DNA from: Monarcha castaneiventris obscurior | Lineage: Eukaryota > Chordata > Aves > Passeriformes > Monarchidae | Assembly (NCBI GenBank): GCA_026261815.1 | Contig: JAMPIT010000575.1 | Span: 37,549,501 to 37,613,500 of the forward strand | Length of the DNA: 64,000 nt | Direction of reading: 5' to 3' | In this document: positions 1 to 13,372 of the stretch, one piece after another | How the letters are laid out: each line of letters begins with the position of its first letter | Numbering within the stretch: position 1 is the first letter of the stretch | The notes under the pieces: generated by a model | Told to the model about the DNA's origin: nothing | The model's input: only the letters and a program-made list of their open reading frames with translations | The model's database searches: none | Position numbers and translations under genes: made by a program

Positions 1-2245
1 CAAAGTGAACTCACTGGCTAAGTCTACTTATAGTGACTCAAAAAATAGGTAGGAATGTTATGAGGCCCTGGACCTTTGGACTGTGAAAGCTCTGGCCAAG
101 ACCAATGAGCACTCTCTTAACCAATAACTAGTCTGGGTACTGGCCTCAGCAGGGGTTCAGGATCATCCCAAATTTTTTGAAAAATAGGCAGTTGTTGTGC
201 CTATCAGTCCTCATCCCAGAAAACAGTCCTCGGAACATCAGAGATAGGGAAGATTAGGGTACACATAACAGCTGAAAACCCTCAGGTTTTGCACATGGCA
301 GCTATCCACTGTGTTTTGCCTCCCAAACTGAATTCTCAGCTGCCCCTTCCCAATCTAATGATATATTCCATCCTTAGCCTAGTCCCTATCCAGATGCTAA
401 AGCCCCACCAGCCACGTAACATAAAAGGTCTCGGAAAACACCTCTTCTTGCTAGTGTCTCTTTCTTTCAGCATAGATTGTTGGCTAACCCAAAGTCGGAA
501 TGAATTTGTATCAGAGCTTGTTTGCAGGCTGTCTTTTTGCTCTGCCACAGTCAGTATGGAAATTAAATATCTGCAAATTGGGAACTTGGGTGCAACAGAG
601 TCGAGTGGAGGTTGTATATCTTTCTTTGAGGTGATATGAGGGAACAAAAGTGAAAAAGATCTGCTAAGCATCTAGAAACCCTTGTGCATTGCTGTAGAGG
701 CAGAAAGAAAGAGCTGCAGATAAAAACTTAACCACCTAAAGCCACTTAAACGTGTATTTTCAAGCAGGCAAATCTTACTGGTTTTGTCAGGCTTTGTAGA
801 ATTCCCAAGACTCTCTGAAAAAAAATGAAACAACCCAACAAAAAAAACAAACAAACAAAAACCCCAACCAGAAGTGAAAATTCCATCAATCATTGATTGT
901 GTTTTTTCCTAGTAAATGTAAAAGGTAATCTGTTCACCCGGGGCTTTTAGAGGTTAAATACTCAGATCCTGAAGGATTTATATCATTTTGCTCCTCCAAA
1001 TCTCAAATTCCAAGTTTATTCCTTAATCCTGAGAAAAAATCTACAAAGATATGCCTGTTAGCAAAACATTTCTCTTCTCATTAGTCCCCACTGTTATTAG
1101 CATCACTTCATCTGCCATATGTTTCACATTTAAGCCTTGCTTTAGAAACACCTAAATCTTGCCTGGGACGTATGAAAATAATTACGAATTCAATAAAATT
1201 GGAAGTGTAACATATTCTTGATATAATTTTCATGTTTGCCATCTTGACAGATTGGTGTAGTAGAATTTCAGTTTTACTGTCTCCTATCCAAAATAACTTT
1301 AGTTCCCCTCAATGAAAAAATTAATGAAACTAAGACATTTTGAATCTTAAAAATGTGAGATTCTTTTTTTCACAGGATATCATGCGCATGAAAATTCACA
1401 GCTATTCTGCTGAGTCACTGTCACAGATGCACTGTGTTGATTCTATTAGTTCCAATACAGAAAAACAAAGAAGTAGCACATTTGTGAGGCAGAGTATATT
1501 GGGAGTCAAGACATGGAAAGGAATTTCCTAGCATAGTCATGCCTAGTTAGAAGATACTTGTGGCATTTAAGTTTGAAATAAAAGCATCTTGTTCAACTGT
1601 CTCCACACAGCTTTTATATATGGTTTTCATGCGTAGGAAAGAGGAACCATATAAGCTCAAACAATACCTGACTACAAGGTGTACATGCCCCTTCAAGGCC
1701 CTGGCATAACACTGTATCTGTGCCCTCTGTATGTGCTCCAGAGGACAAGGGAAGTCTTGGTCACATCATGGAGATTGATCATGCACCATGCAAATACCAA
1801 AGAAATGAACTGCAATCCTTTACCCTGGTCTCTATAGCACACACAAAAACTGAATCTCCAGTGCTATTTTAACTGGGCAAAGTTGAAGAGGTATTTAGAG
1901 AGATTTCATAAAGCACAACAGTGTTGTGAGACCATCAGCTGAATTATAGGTACTTTCTCAAAGCACAGAATTGCTGAATGTTATTAATGAATGAATTTTT
2001 AAGACTGTTTATACTAAAGCAGACTTTTTTTTTTTTATTAGGACTGGTGATATTTATTCCAAAATGTCAGAGGTAAACACAGAGAACTGTGGGTTTCAGA
2101 CCAGGTCTTTAGTTCGACATAATTTTAAGCGTCTAAAAGTCAGCAGAGACTCCAAAAATTATGAAAGCTGGGACAGCAAAATAAGGTACAAAAAATACAC
2201 CATCGGTTAGGTCTGTCATGTGTATGCCATGTAGGGATGCTAAAC
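1..2245. other. Intergenic, no gene recognised
   Basis: AT-rich unique-looking DNA. A short A/C-rich patch at about 827-868 is the only repeat-like feature. Open frames here are short and show no family resemblance. Confidence 0.6.
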
Positions 2246-2555
2246 TGTGGTGGGTTGGCCATGGCTAACAGCTTAAGTCCCCCCCAGCTGCTTGCTCGCT
2301 TCCTACCTCCCTAGGACAGAAGTGGAAAAGGGAAAAAAAAAAGGTATAGTCCTAGAACAGGAATAAAAAAGCATGTGGATCAAGACAAATACAGAAGGAT
2401 CGCTTACTAATTACTGCTGTGAACAAAACACATTCAATTTGTGGAAAATTAACTTAATTTACCCCAGAGGAGGAGGTGCTGCAGAATCTGTTCCCTCTGC
2501 TCTGTCAGCCAAGACTCCTCCTAGAGCACAAGCCTATGAAGCAGCGAAGAAAAAA
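2246..2555 (-). mobile_element. Decayed ERV LTR remnant, minus strand
   Basis: TGTGGTGGGTTGGCCATGGC at the left edge is the reverse complement of an LTR 3' end. Further in, GGATCGCTTACTAATTACTG and GAAAATTAACTTAATTTA match, in reverse, the polyadenylation-side part of the LTR family seen at 35 and 55 kb. The remainder is degraded and the right end, just before the adjacent CR1, is uncertain. Confidence 0.55.
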
Positions 2556-2571
2556 TGAGATTCAGACAGAA

Positions 2572-2818
2572 TAATAGAATCATGAAATAGTTGGGGTTAG
2601 AAGGGACCTCTTAAGGTCATCTAGTCCAAACTACCTGCAGTGAGCAGGAACATCTTCAACTTGATCAAGTTGCTCAAAACCCCATCCAGCCTGACCTTGG
2701 ATGTTTCCAGGGACAGGGCACCTCTGAGCAATCTGTTCCAGTGTTTCATCACCCTTATTGCAAAAAGTTTCTTCCTTATACCTAGTCTAAATCTACCTTC
2801 TTTTAGTTAGGTCGTGCT
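2572..2818 (-). mobile_element. CR1 LINE 3' fragment
   Basis: AATAGAATCATGAAATAG followed by GGTTAGAAGGGACCTCTTAA is the reverse complement of the CR1 3' end, and CTGTTCCAGTGTTTCATCACCC is a typical CR1 3'-UTR block. About 245 bp remain, directly after the LTR remnant. Confidence 0.85.
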
Positions 2819-4655
2819 TCAGTGAAATATCTTTTGGTTTATTTGTCTTTCATAAGTGTGCTTCTGTTTTGTCATCAATTGGCCCACCTCATCTTTGCAA
2901 GAACACACTCAGCTTCTGCCCTAACCTTGCCTATGCTTGAAGCATATGCTCAGAGCTTCCTACCATGTCCCACAATTTCTGTTTTCATTGGTCTCCTCAC
3001 CTGAGGCACTGCTGATTCACTCTTAGTGTCTGCTTGTCAACATGTTTTCAAGCTCTAAAGGGCACTGCACTGAACTGTGAGAGTAATTCTGGGTACCAGT
3101 GACATCAGCTGTCAGGTAAATGAAGAAAAATATGCCACAACCCCTGGAGCTCAGTGTTCTGCAACAGCAGGACTTGGGATGGAAGAGGCAGTGATACCTG
3201 CACTGTCTGGTATCAGCATAAAAAACATTCACCTGTAAAGAAATGTTACCAGCTTGCGATGGTAAAGATTGATGTAGCCTCAATTCAGTCTCCTTCCTAT
3301 GTGTATCTGTTTTATCAGAATCATTTCTTTTTCAGCACCAATCATATCTACACTGCATGTATGTGGAGCTAGTTCAACAGCATGGCCAGCAAACCTGGAT
3401 GGTGGGGTCACCTGTCTGCTTCATCTTGAGTTTTGTGATCCATACATGCCTTGGCATACTTCTCTTGACTAGAGCCAGGAGCGATACATACATTAGAAAG
3501 TTATTGTCCCTTGAACCACCATGAATGATAGCAGGTTTTCCTCAGACACCCATCACATCTCCTGAGGTTGCCATATGGTGGAGTTCCTGCCAAGTTTATT
3601 CCTATCCACGCTCTAGTAACAACCCCCTTTTTATATCTCTATTGGTCTTTTAAGACTTCACACTCTTCAGGAAAGCAGACGTTGGGGTACCATCCCAGTG
3701 AAGTATCATTATGATTCTTCCCTTGCACAGTTCATTCCCCCTCCCTTCGGGATTATTTGATGACACATTTCCTTGTTCAAAACTATGGAAGCCAAAAAGA
3801 ACATATGGTCCATAGTTTATAATAAACTCCTGGCAGCCTGCCTCTACGGATGTTTTAGCACATTGTGGGGACTTGATAGCTTGCAACGTTTCCTTCTCAG
3901 ACAGATTCATTTCCTGGTAGTTAGTGTTGGCTGTGTTGACAGCTGCAAGTTTGTTTTGGGACAAAGAGACATTTACGTGTAATGAATAGCAGTAAAATGC
4001 CTGTGTGACAGAGCCTGAGAGGTATAAGAGTTTGCTCTACCAATTGCTCTACTGGCCTTCTTGAGACAGAAAATGAAGAGCTTTCTCTCATCATAAACTA
4101 CAAGTTGATTCCCCCTTTCCATCAGATCATTGATAAGCCTTTTTCTTAAATGCAGTGGCAGCATTCATGTAAGTCCATCTTCAGGATAAAGGATTTCCAG
4201 TTTCTGAACTTATCTAAAGAAATCTAGCACAGATTATTTTCCAAGGTTATAGATGACATGATAGATTTCTTCTCTAGTCATTTTTTCTTGCCTCTGAGTC
4301 ACAACTTACTGCCCCATGGACTGGGCTGATGTAACTGCATGCTGTTTTTCCTCTGGGGTAAATTGTGGCAGTTCCACAAGGGGTTGCACTGAATGGAAGG
4401 GCAGCTGAACTGTGCCATATGTAGGACAGGATCTGCTTGACTTGAGACTGAAAGCACATCATATGCATCCACAGAAAATATCATTCATAGATATTCTTGT
4501 CCTTTCATATGTCCTCAAATCTGTATTTTCCTTTTACCTTTAGAGTGCTCCTACCTCTACCAGACTCAAATTATGGTTAAGCCACTTCCCCCATCAAAAA
4601 AATAAGGAGATGGACTGGAGACAGGATTAGTTGCCTAAAGGGAACTAGATGGTAC
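2819..4655. other. Intergenic, nothing recognised
   Basis: Between two CR1 fragments. No repeat, RNA gene or convincing coding exon is seen. Confidence 0.55.
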
Positions 4656-5240
4656 CACAGAATCATAGAATGGCTTGTGTTGGATCATCTAGTCCAAATC
4701 CAGTGCCATGGCTAGCAACATCTTCCACTAGAGCAGGTTGCTCTAAACCTCATCCAACCTGGATTTGAATATTTCTAGGGATGGGGCATTCACAACTTCT
4801 GTGGACAACCTGTGCCAGTATCTCACTACCCTCATAAAACTTTTCTCATGTCCAATGTATATTTATCCTCTTTCAGTTTAAAATCCCTTGTCCTGTCACT
4901 ACATACCCTTGTGAAAAGTCTCTCTCCTTCTTCCTTATAGGCTCCTTTCTCTTCTCCACACTGAACAACCCCAACTTTCTCAGCCTATCTCCCCAAGAGT
5001 GGTATTCCAGTTCTCTAACCATTTTTGTGGCTCTTCTCTAGACCTGCTCCAACAGGCCCATGTCTTTTTTATGCTGGGGGCCCCAGAACTGGACACAGCA
5101 CCCAGGTGGGGTTTCACAAGAGCCAAGTAGAGGGGCAGAATCCCCTCCCTAGATTGCTGGTCACAATCCTTTTTATGCAGTCCAGTATACAATTGGATTT
5201 CTGGGCTGCAAGTGCACATTGATGACTCATATTTTATTTT
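4656..5240 (-). mobile_element. CR1 LINE 3' fragment
   Basis: The 3' end starts CAGAATCATAGAATGGC, and the fragment runs through CTGTGCCAGTATCTCACTACCC and CTTCTCCACACTGAACAACCCC to TTTCTGGGCTGCAAGTGCACATTG at its 5' side. About 585 bp cover the 3' UTR and the end of ORF2. A short deletion after TGTTGGATCATCTAG removes part of the 3' tail. Confidence 0.88.
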
Positions 5241-7514
5241 CACCTTACTAATAAGTTGAACACAGGCTATCAGAGCTATGGCATATCTGTACCAACACAG
5301 CAAATATGGCATAAGCCTCACATAAGACCCATGCTCTTCTAATTGAGCAACTGGATGACAAGCAGAATAGTCTGTTGTGACTAATAAGTCCCTGAACAGC
5401 TATTCAGGCAATAGAATGACAGCCATGTGAAATGCACCTCCCAAGATTACTTTGGTCTTGGTCTTGCAAATTCCTGTTCAGGGACAGGAGCCTTTCTTCT
5501 TGCTGTTCTTCTACACTCAGCCACAAAATATGGATAGCAAATAAAGTTCAGGCTTTTTTTTCTTTTTATTTATCCTAGGAAAATGCCCCACCTCAGCATA
5601 TTAAACAGATCTCTGTTCTTACATAAACCCAGCTGTTCACTCTGGCAAGGTCTCAGTTCAAGGAACAAGACTAGAGCACAGAAGAAAGCCTATTCTATTT
5701 ATTGCACCTGGCTGAGGTGGTTCACATGCTCAAACCATCCCCACCTATTAATTCCTCTTTCTGACAAATTATCTTGGTTTTGGAAAATACCTCTCTTAGA
5801 ATTTTTGATCAGGATTATTTAACACTTCCAAGTGCAGGCAGTTTTATTACAGTGTAAATCTACAGAAAGGAGCGAATTGTAATATCTGATGATGGAGAGG
5901 GAGAGACAAAGGACAGCAGTTCATTCCTTGGTTGGTGAATGCTGAGGGCAGGAGCCAGTAACTAGCTCTGAGCACTATCCTTGGAGAGCTGGTTCATCTG
6001 GGTCATGTTCTGGCTGCCTATGCTTCATTTGTTGACATAAATTAGCTTGAAGCAGTTTGGACTTTTGTTGCCTATTATCCACAGATGCTAAGCATAGTCT
6101 GAGGGAAACACAGACAATATCTGCTACCTGACCTTTACTTCATAAGATTTGTCTTCCTAACCCAGCCTAGAGCAGGTTCTCTAACCTTATTCTGGAGTTA
6201 TTTTCCTCCAAGAACAGGTTTCTTTCCATCTTAGACCTACTTCCTAAAAGTGGCATGTCCAGTTTCACTGAGACACCAATGGTCCTCTGAAAAGTGAAAT
6301 GATAGACACCTAATTTGGTATCTAACATGTATGTTTTACTAAGAGTATATATCCATATTTCAAATGGTTGAAGTTGATTGAATTGATTCAAAACATCAAG
6401 CCTTTTTGAAAAATGAACCAAATGGAATTATTATGTTTGTCCTCTGCTTCCCATGGAAGCTTATTTCCCTTATTCCAACACTCTTATATAGGTCTTACTT
6501 CACTTTGTTCTCTGAGAACAGGTGACTTGGGCCTAGACAACAGCAACTTCCACTTCAATTTCTTCAGGACTCAAGCTAGGATGTGGAAAACCCAGCTTGA
6601 CCATAGAGGGCCAAAGAATGTAGGAAAATACCCTTGAGGAATCCTGCTGGCAGGAAGCCAGTCAAAAACCCATTAAAATCCCATCAAAGTAATTTGATGA
6701 CACAGTGACAAAATTATATATATCTCATCTTTTAACATCTCATTATACAGAGGATCACATAGCTCCCCTCAGGAAAAAGGCCACGAGTCTGGTGCTGGTT
6801 GCTCTGATGCATGCAGTCAGCACTGCCAGTGCCAATACTCTCCGGATCCTGATACCTACTGGAGTAAACTGTCAGGGCTGACAAGGGACGGGAGCAGCTG
6901 CTCTTGTGTAGGTGCAATGTGCTGGGAGTTTATTAAAGCAGCCTGCAGCCCGCTGTGCTCGATGTCCCAGGCTGTGAGTTCATCAAGACGCTGTTAACTG
7001 GCTCCCTGGCAACTGATCCCTGCTGTTCTGCATAGCTGGGTGAGTAAGAAGCCTGGCCATGAGGACCGAGGTAGAAGCATCCATCATTTAAATTGTGTCT
7101 CATGGGTTATAAGGTGGATGCTAGATGCTAATGGGTATTTATGAAACTTTTCTCCTCACTGCTGTTCTTTATCCTTCTGCCTCCAAGAGGTCACTAAAGC
7201 TGCTGAGGACATACAGTGACAGATAATTGTGGAAGAAATCAAGGTATTTATAAAATTGTCCTTCATTTGCAGACTGAGCATAAAGCATTCAGGTATATTT
7301 TGAAAAGACATTTTGAGGAGATGGCTGTGTATAGTAATGGCACAAATTACCTGCCAGGGAGCAGGGAATTCCAGACAGAGGAAGAGACACAGTCTGAGAG
7401 CGGTGACATACTGTGATAACTGTAACTGATGGTGAGGGCCTCTCTAACCCTCCTGAAAAAATGGTGTGTGTCAGTCCTGTGAGCACAGGCCTGTTTAGCC
7501 CCTCCCAGGAAAGC
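5241..7514. other. Intergenic, nothing recognised
   Basis: Unique-looking DNA between CR1 fragments. GC rises slightly near 6780-7080 but without CpG density, motifs or a coding frame. Confidence 0.55.
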
Positions 7515-8015
7515 AGAGAATCAAAGGATTGTTTGGGTTGGAAGGGACCATTAAAAGTCATCTAGTCCAAACCCACTGCCATGGGCAGAGACACCTTTCA
7601 CTAGACCAGGTTGCTCAGAGCCCCATCCAGCCCAACCTTGAATGTTTCCAGGAACAGGGCATTTGCCATCTCTCTGAGAAACCTGTTCCAGTGCCTCACC
7701 ACCCTCATTTTTTCTTGCATCTTGTCTAAATCTACCCTTTTTCAGAATTAATTTCATTACCTCTTTTCCTATCACTCTGTTAACAAGTCTGTCCCCATCT
7801 TTCCTGTAGGCTCCTCTTTAGGTACTAGAAGGCTGTTAGAAGGTATCCCTGGAGCCTTCTCTTCTCCAGGCTGAACAACCCCAGCTCTAACAGCTTTTTT
7901 GCACAGGAGAGCTAGGCCAGCTCTCTCATGATCTTTGTGACCCTCCTCTGGACCTCCTGTAGCAGATCCAGTTCTTTCCTGTGCTGAGGACTCCAGAGCT
8001 GGACACATTATGTGT
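7515..8015 (-). mobile_element. CR1 LINE 3' fragment
   Basis: The fragment starts with AGAGAATCAAAGGATTG and GGGTTGGAAGGGACCATTAA, the reverse-complement CR1 3' end. It continues through CTTCTCCAGGCTGAACAACC and ends near GGACTCCAGAGCTGGACACA. Length is about 500 bp. Confidence 0.88.
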
Positions 8016-8980
8016 CCCTCCTTAGGACAGGGGTCTATTCAGCAAATCACCTTGCTGTCTGTGGCATGGGGTCTGTTCAATCCTCTGTGGGAATAAATGC
8101 ATGGTTTTTTTCCTTAAGAATTAACATGTTTTTCGGATCAGGGGCCTGTTCAGCCCATATTTGCATATAGGGCCTTTCTATCCATCTGTGGAGCGTGATA
8201 GTTCAGAATGATCTGAGGATTAAGATCCTACAAAAATTTTGTCAAAGAACTTTGGTAGTGCCTCAAAACATTTCTCTATCATTTCCATTTTAAATTAATT
8301 CTTTTTTGTTGTAAAGTAAAATAATCAAATTTTATCTGATTATTTGGAAAGAGGATTCTGACAGCCAATGAGTGAGGAGGCAAAGGAAGTGATTTAGGAG
8401 GAAGCTCTCCTGGGATGACCTGGCATGGACAAAGGACAACATGCCTTTGTACAGACTGGAGAACAGAATCACTCATACTCTGACACATTAGTTATGCAAG
8501 CAGCAGCCAGCTCTGATGACAAAAATGAGACCTAAACAGTGGGTGATTCTGCAGTGGAGGAGGGCACGCCACTGAGGTGATCTTGTGTCTGCAAACACGC
8601 CTGTGTGATTGCATGGAAATCAATGCGGTTGCATGGCTACCACCGAGGACAGCCTTTGCCACAGCACTCCAAAGAGGTCAGTCACACAACCAGAGCAGTT
8701 ACATCACATGTGTTAAATAACATTTGGACAAATCAGAATCAAAGGAGCAGCTCACTCAAAAGATGCCTGTCTTAATTTCTGAGTGCCTCCTTTGCATGTG
8801 TCCTCACAGCTGTGCACCTGAATTAAGTATTCAACTGCATACTTACATATTTCTTCTTTTGGTCCATTACCGATTATCTCTTGAACATGTTTTGTGTAAG
8901 TTGAAAGGGAAAAATTCTTAAAGGTGAAGGTTTGGAGGGAGAGGCAGAGAGAAAAACTTGTTAGGGCCTTGTTGCAAGAT
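8016..8980. other. Intergenic, nothing recognised
   Basis: Lies between a CR1 and the minus-strand LTR. The first 200 bases may be decayed repeat sequence, but no family could be assigned. Confidence 0.5.
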
Positions 8981-9540
8981 TGTGGTGGGTCGACCCCAGC
9001 TAGCAGGTAAGCTCCACCCAGTTGACGCCCAAGAGGGATGGGAGGGAGAATCAGAAGGACAAAAACGGTAACACCTCACTGGTTGAGATAAAGACAGTTT
9101 AATAGTAAAAAGCAAGGCAGCACATGCAAGTAAAACAAAAAGAAAGGATTCATTCACTGCTTCTCATCAGCAGACAAATGTTCAGCCATCTCTAGACTGC
9201 AGAGCTTCATTTCATGCAGTGGTTACTTGGGAAGACAAATGTCAGGCATCCCATTTTCTTTGTCTTTCTCTGAGCTTTTATAGCTGAGCATGTCAACATA
9301 GGGTTAGAACAGCCCTTAGGCTAGCTTGGGTCAGCTCCTGCTTGTGTCTTCTCCCAACTTCTTGTCCACTGCCAGCCTACTGGGGAGGGGAGAGCAGGAA
9401 AAAGAAAAGGCCTTGACACTGGACAAACACTTTTCAGCAATAGCTAAAATATGTTATCAACACTGATTTGGTCACAGATCCAAAACAGTGTCCTCCAGGC
9501 TGCTATGAAAATTAGCTTCATCTCAAGCAAATCCAGTATG
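8981..9540 (-). mobile_element. Avian ERV solo LTR, minus strand
   Basis: Read on the minus strand, the element begins in the region of CATACTGGATTTGCTTGAGA and ends GGTCGACCCACCACA. Internal blocks typical of a widespread avian LTR are present, including GTTATCAACACTG, AGGCCTTGACAC, CCAACTTCTTGTCCAC and GTTACTTGGGAAGACAAA on the + strand. It differs in sequence from the LTR family at 35 and 55 kb. No internal retroviral genes are attached. Boundaries are by similarity and may shift by about 10 bases. Confidence 0.75.
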
Positions 9541-12500
9541 AAGGTTCATTTTTTTTTTTCTTCTAACACAGTTGGTAGCACAGCTAATTCTATAAAACAC
9601 TGCTGACAGGTGCTGTACACAAGCTCTACCAAAGCGCTCTCCCATCTTTGCTCACACTGATCCCTTTGCAGCCAGGAGGCTGCATTTTAATCACCAGAAG
9701 CTGCAAGAGCAGAGAGACTAAGAGTGTATCTTTACTGACAAGAAGCTGGATGGGGATCTGCCTTTCAGTTCCTATATTTTGCTTTCAAAATATTTTGGTT
9801 ACTTTACCATCCTGTTTACCCAAACTCAGTTAATCAAAATTCTTAATTAAATAAGGATTAGTTTTACCCTCAGGACTTGACAGTACTATTTCCTGGATCC
9901 AGAAAACCAGAAGTCAATATCCCTTGGACAGCTTCCCAGCTCAGTGCTTGGAGAGAGCCACACTGCAGCTTGCTGAAAGCCAGTTATGCTCCAAGATCCC
10001 ACACATCCCACACATAATGAGGATAGCAGAGCTGGCTTTACAACTTTGGTTTCTTGACAAGTGTTTAATTCAGCAAACTCCCGGTTTCCTCCTTAGGTTA
10101 CCTGAAGGTATATCTCAAAGTGCTGCTTCAGACTTTGAGCATTTTAATGCACTTGAGTTCCAAAAGACTGCATCTATCTGAATGTTTTCTTGCCTTCCTG
10201 TATATCTCACCTGAAAAGGGAGCAGCACATGCAGTATCTGCAGTTAAGGCATCTTTCACTATTTGAGCTTTTAAAGCACAGAATTGCTTCTAATACTGAA
10301 TTTCCAGTAACATGTTGTGACTGAGAAGGTCCTTGCTTTCAATTTGTTTCTAACAGGAAATAAGATGATTCAGCAGTAGTTTCTGCTGGGAAAATTCATT
10401 TGGAGTGACATCCTTTCAGTTACAGCACTTCTCTTCCATGGGATGTCTTTAACGAGGTTGTCCTGCATACAGATAGCCAGGATTGTTTTGCAGATTTTTT
10501 AATAATAGGGATGTCCAAGTTGTATCTAATTCTATGTATGATGTAAACCCTATGTTTATAAAGGCATAAATCTCAGTTTAAGCTCCATCTACTTTCCCTA
10601 CAATGTGATGAGGCTAGGTGTAATTAGCACTTTCCCTAGGGCTTGAGTCACTCATGTATTGAATACATAAAGAAGAACATGTTTTATTCTAGTTTTAACT
10701 AGAATTAAAAATAGCAAAATATTAAAATAATAGCCAACTGAATTTCAGAGTTGTCCTAATTTTAAAAAAAGCCTGTAATGCATTATTTTGAAAGCAAATT
10801 ACTTATACGACAGTTTTACTCTTATTATTAGACATTCTCTACATTACCTTCTGTGTGGACAATTGCTGGTTTTTACCTAAAACAATCACAATGGAGGGAA
10901 TACCATACATAAATGACGTTTGAAAATAAAACTGGACAGCCAGTGTATTTGCTTCTCTTTGTTTTGGGTCTTCTTTTCTTGACGTCTTTGCATGAAGAAC
11001 TCCATTTATGCTAGGCAACGTCAGAATTTTGTCATGGTAGATGATAGCTGAAGTTTTCAGAAATTCTGCCAAATAAGTACATGCTGAGATTCAAATTAAA
11101 TTCAAATATTTTGCAAACAAAGTTTTGAAGCCTATGAAGGAAATCTCAGTCTGCCAAATAAATTTAGCTGTTACACATATGCTACATAGGTTACAGAAAA
11201 ATTATTTAAAGTGTTTTATAGATATTTTTCATGCTTAAAATATTCAAATTTTGTGCCCTCTCAGACATGTAGCTAGATGCCTCCATTTTCAATTAACCCA
11301 AGAAACTAAGCTTAAAAGGGATGCATAAACCCTCCTCTAAAGTGATGTTTCTACATTGAAAATATCACTTTCCCGGATGATAGCCTGATATCCTCAGCTT
11401 CTAACAAATATAATATATCCCCTTCAGCAACTCAGCCTCTCTGATTCAGCATGCAGAACACTCTCCAGCCTTACAGGATGACGAGGCTTCAGACCTTGAA
11501 ACTGGTATACTGGAAACATGTTATGGGCCCAAAAATGAGTGTCAATCATCTTGCAGCAAAGCTGACCAAAAGAATAATTCACAGTAGGGAGAATTCAGTT
11601 ATCCACAAGGACAAATAGAACACCTTTTTCTCTCAGGAATAATTTTTAAAAGGTTGTTTTTTATTCTGCTTAGAAGACTGGAATATCAGAAAAGAAATGG
11701 ATTGGCAAACAAACATGACTAAAATCAAAGGGAATGTAATTTTCCTATTTGACATGTGACTGCTAATTTTTCTTGGAAAGTTCCTGCTCTTGTGAAACCT
11801 TAGAGAGTCCCTCTGCTTTTGTCTTCTGGTTCTAGGAAAGTTTCTTGTGGAACTCCATCGAAGAAGGAAAGTAACGCAAGCACGTAATGAACAATTTCCA
11901 AAAATAAAAGGAGCATGAAACTGCTATGTATTAAATGCACTGTTGTCAGCAGTGCACCCAGACATGCAGCATAAAAATAAAGGAGAAAAGTATCATAAGG
12001 GCTTTCAGAATACATTGGTATTTTAATGTAATGAGCATTTATTTTTTTCAACTTTCTCCAGAAGCGGTGAAAAAAGATCCAAAGGCAAACTTTTGGAAGT
12101 TGTGCAGAGCAAACTCCTAAACCTTGTCATTAATAATTATTAAAACCAAAAGCTGGCCTCACTACTAAATGAATACCTACTGGAAGGAGGTTGCCAGCTG
12201 CATGTTGTTTTCAAAAGACAGGAATAATCTGAAACTGGATGCTGCAAATAGCAACAGTGCAAAAAAGTTAAAGATGTGTCATTTTTCAAAGAGTGACTAT
12301 TCAGGTATGTTCTATTTCATTGGTTTTGTCAGAAGGAGGGGAAAGTAGGGTAAGTAGTATTACATTTTAAAAGGCTACTTTTAAGTACAGTCTCTCTGAT
12401 ATTTTTAAAGAAACAAGTGGCATTTCTTTCAGTGAAAATTATTTGTTTGCCCATAACTTACTAGGTACATTCCTTCAAGAAAGTAATAATGTTAACACTA

Positions 12501-13177
12501 ATGTTTTACCTTTCTTCTTGTGGCACCTGCTCAAGACTTGCTTCTGGCTCCAAAAATTATCAGCAAAGTGACCATTAGGTTGAATTTAACAACAGCAACT
12601 GATGGTTGCCAGCATCACACCTGATAGCTCTGCTTTAACAGTGGAGTATAACTCTGTTGCCTGTAATGGTCTGACGGGTTTGGTTTTTGCCAAAAGTATT
12701 TATAACTGACATGGTTTCTGTTCCTGGAGATCACCCAAATTGCTGCCATAAAAATGCATTGCCTGGGGTGACACTGGGAAATGTACATAAGAACATGTTT
12801 TTCTTCACTCGAGCTGGTGACCTCACCTAATGGGATTTATAGCTGGGCTGAAGGAATTGCTGGCAGGGAAAGAATAAGAATGGGCAGAGACCATAAAGTA
12901 CGTTGTGATGTTAACACTGTGTGAAGAAGATTATCCCTTAACAGGGAATCTCTTAGGTTCCCTGTTCAGCTTCCTGTGCAGTTCTGATGAAAAGGAAGAT
13001 TTTGCAGGAAAATATGCATGAAATGAGTAATCTGAGATTCTAACCACTGCACACTGAAAAGCTCTGAGGGGAGCTATTGCATCTAGCATGTTTCTGTCAG
13101 GCTTGGTTCATCTTCCTTTCATCTGACAAGTCTTGTTCTGGGGGACAGCAGGTTTTCCTAGGGAAAAAGCACTAGTG
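9541..13177. other. Intergenic, nothing recognised
   Basis: AT-rich DNA with a short T run near 9549-9558 at the LTR edge. No coding exon or repeat family is recognised. Confidence 0.55.
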
Positions 13178-13372
13178 AGGCGCTCAAACAGGTTGTCCAG
13201 AGAAGTTGTGGATGCCCCATCCTTGGAAATGCTCAAGGCCAGGTTGGATGGGGCTCTGAGCAGCCTGGTCTAGTGGAAGGTGTCCCTGCCCATGGCAGGA
13301 GAGTTGGAATGAGATAGTCTTTAAGGTCCCTTCCAACCCAAACTGCTCTGTATCACTGGTACTGTGATTCCT
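13178..13372 (+). mobile_element. CR1 LINE 3' end, short fragment
   Basis: AGGTTGTCCAGAGAAGTTGTGG, GGTTGGATGGGGCTCTGAGC and AAGGTCCCTTCCAACCC are consecutive blocks of the CR1 3' end in + orientation. The piece ends in ACTGTGATTC and is about 195 bp long, a typical strongly 5'-truncated copy. Confidence 0.85.
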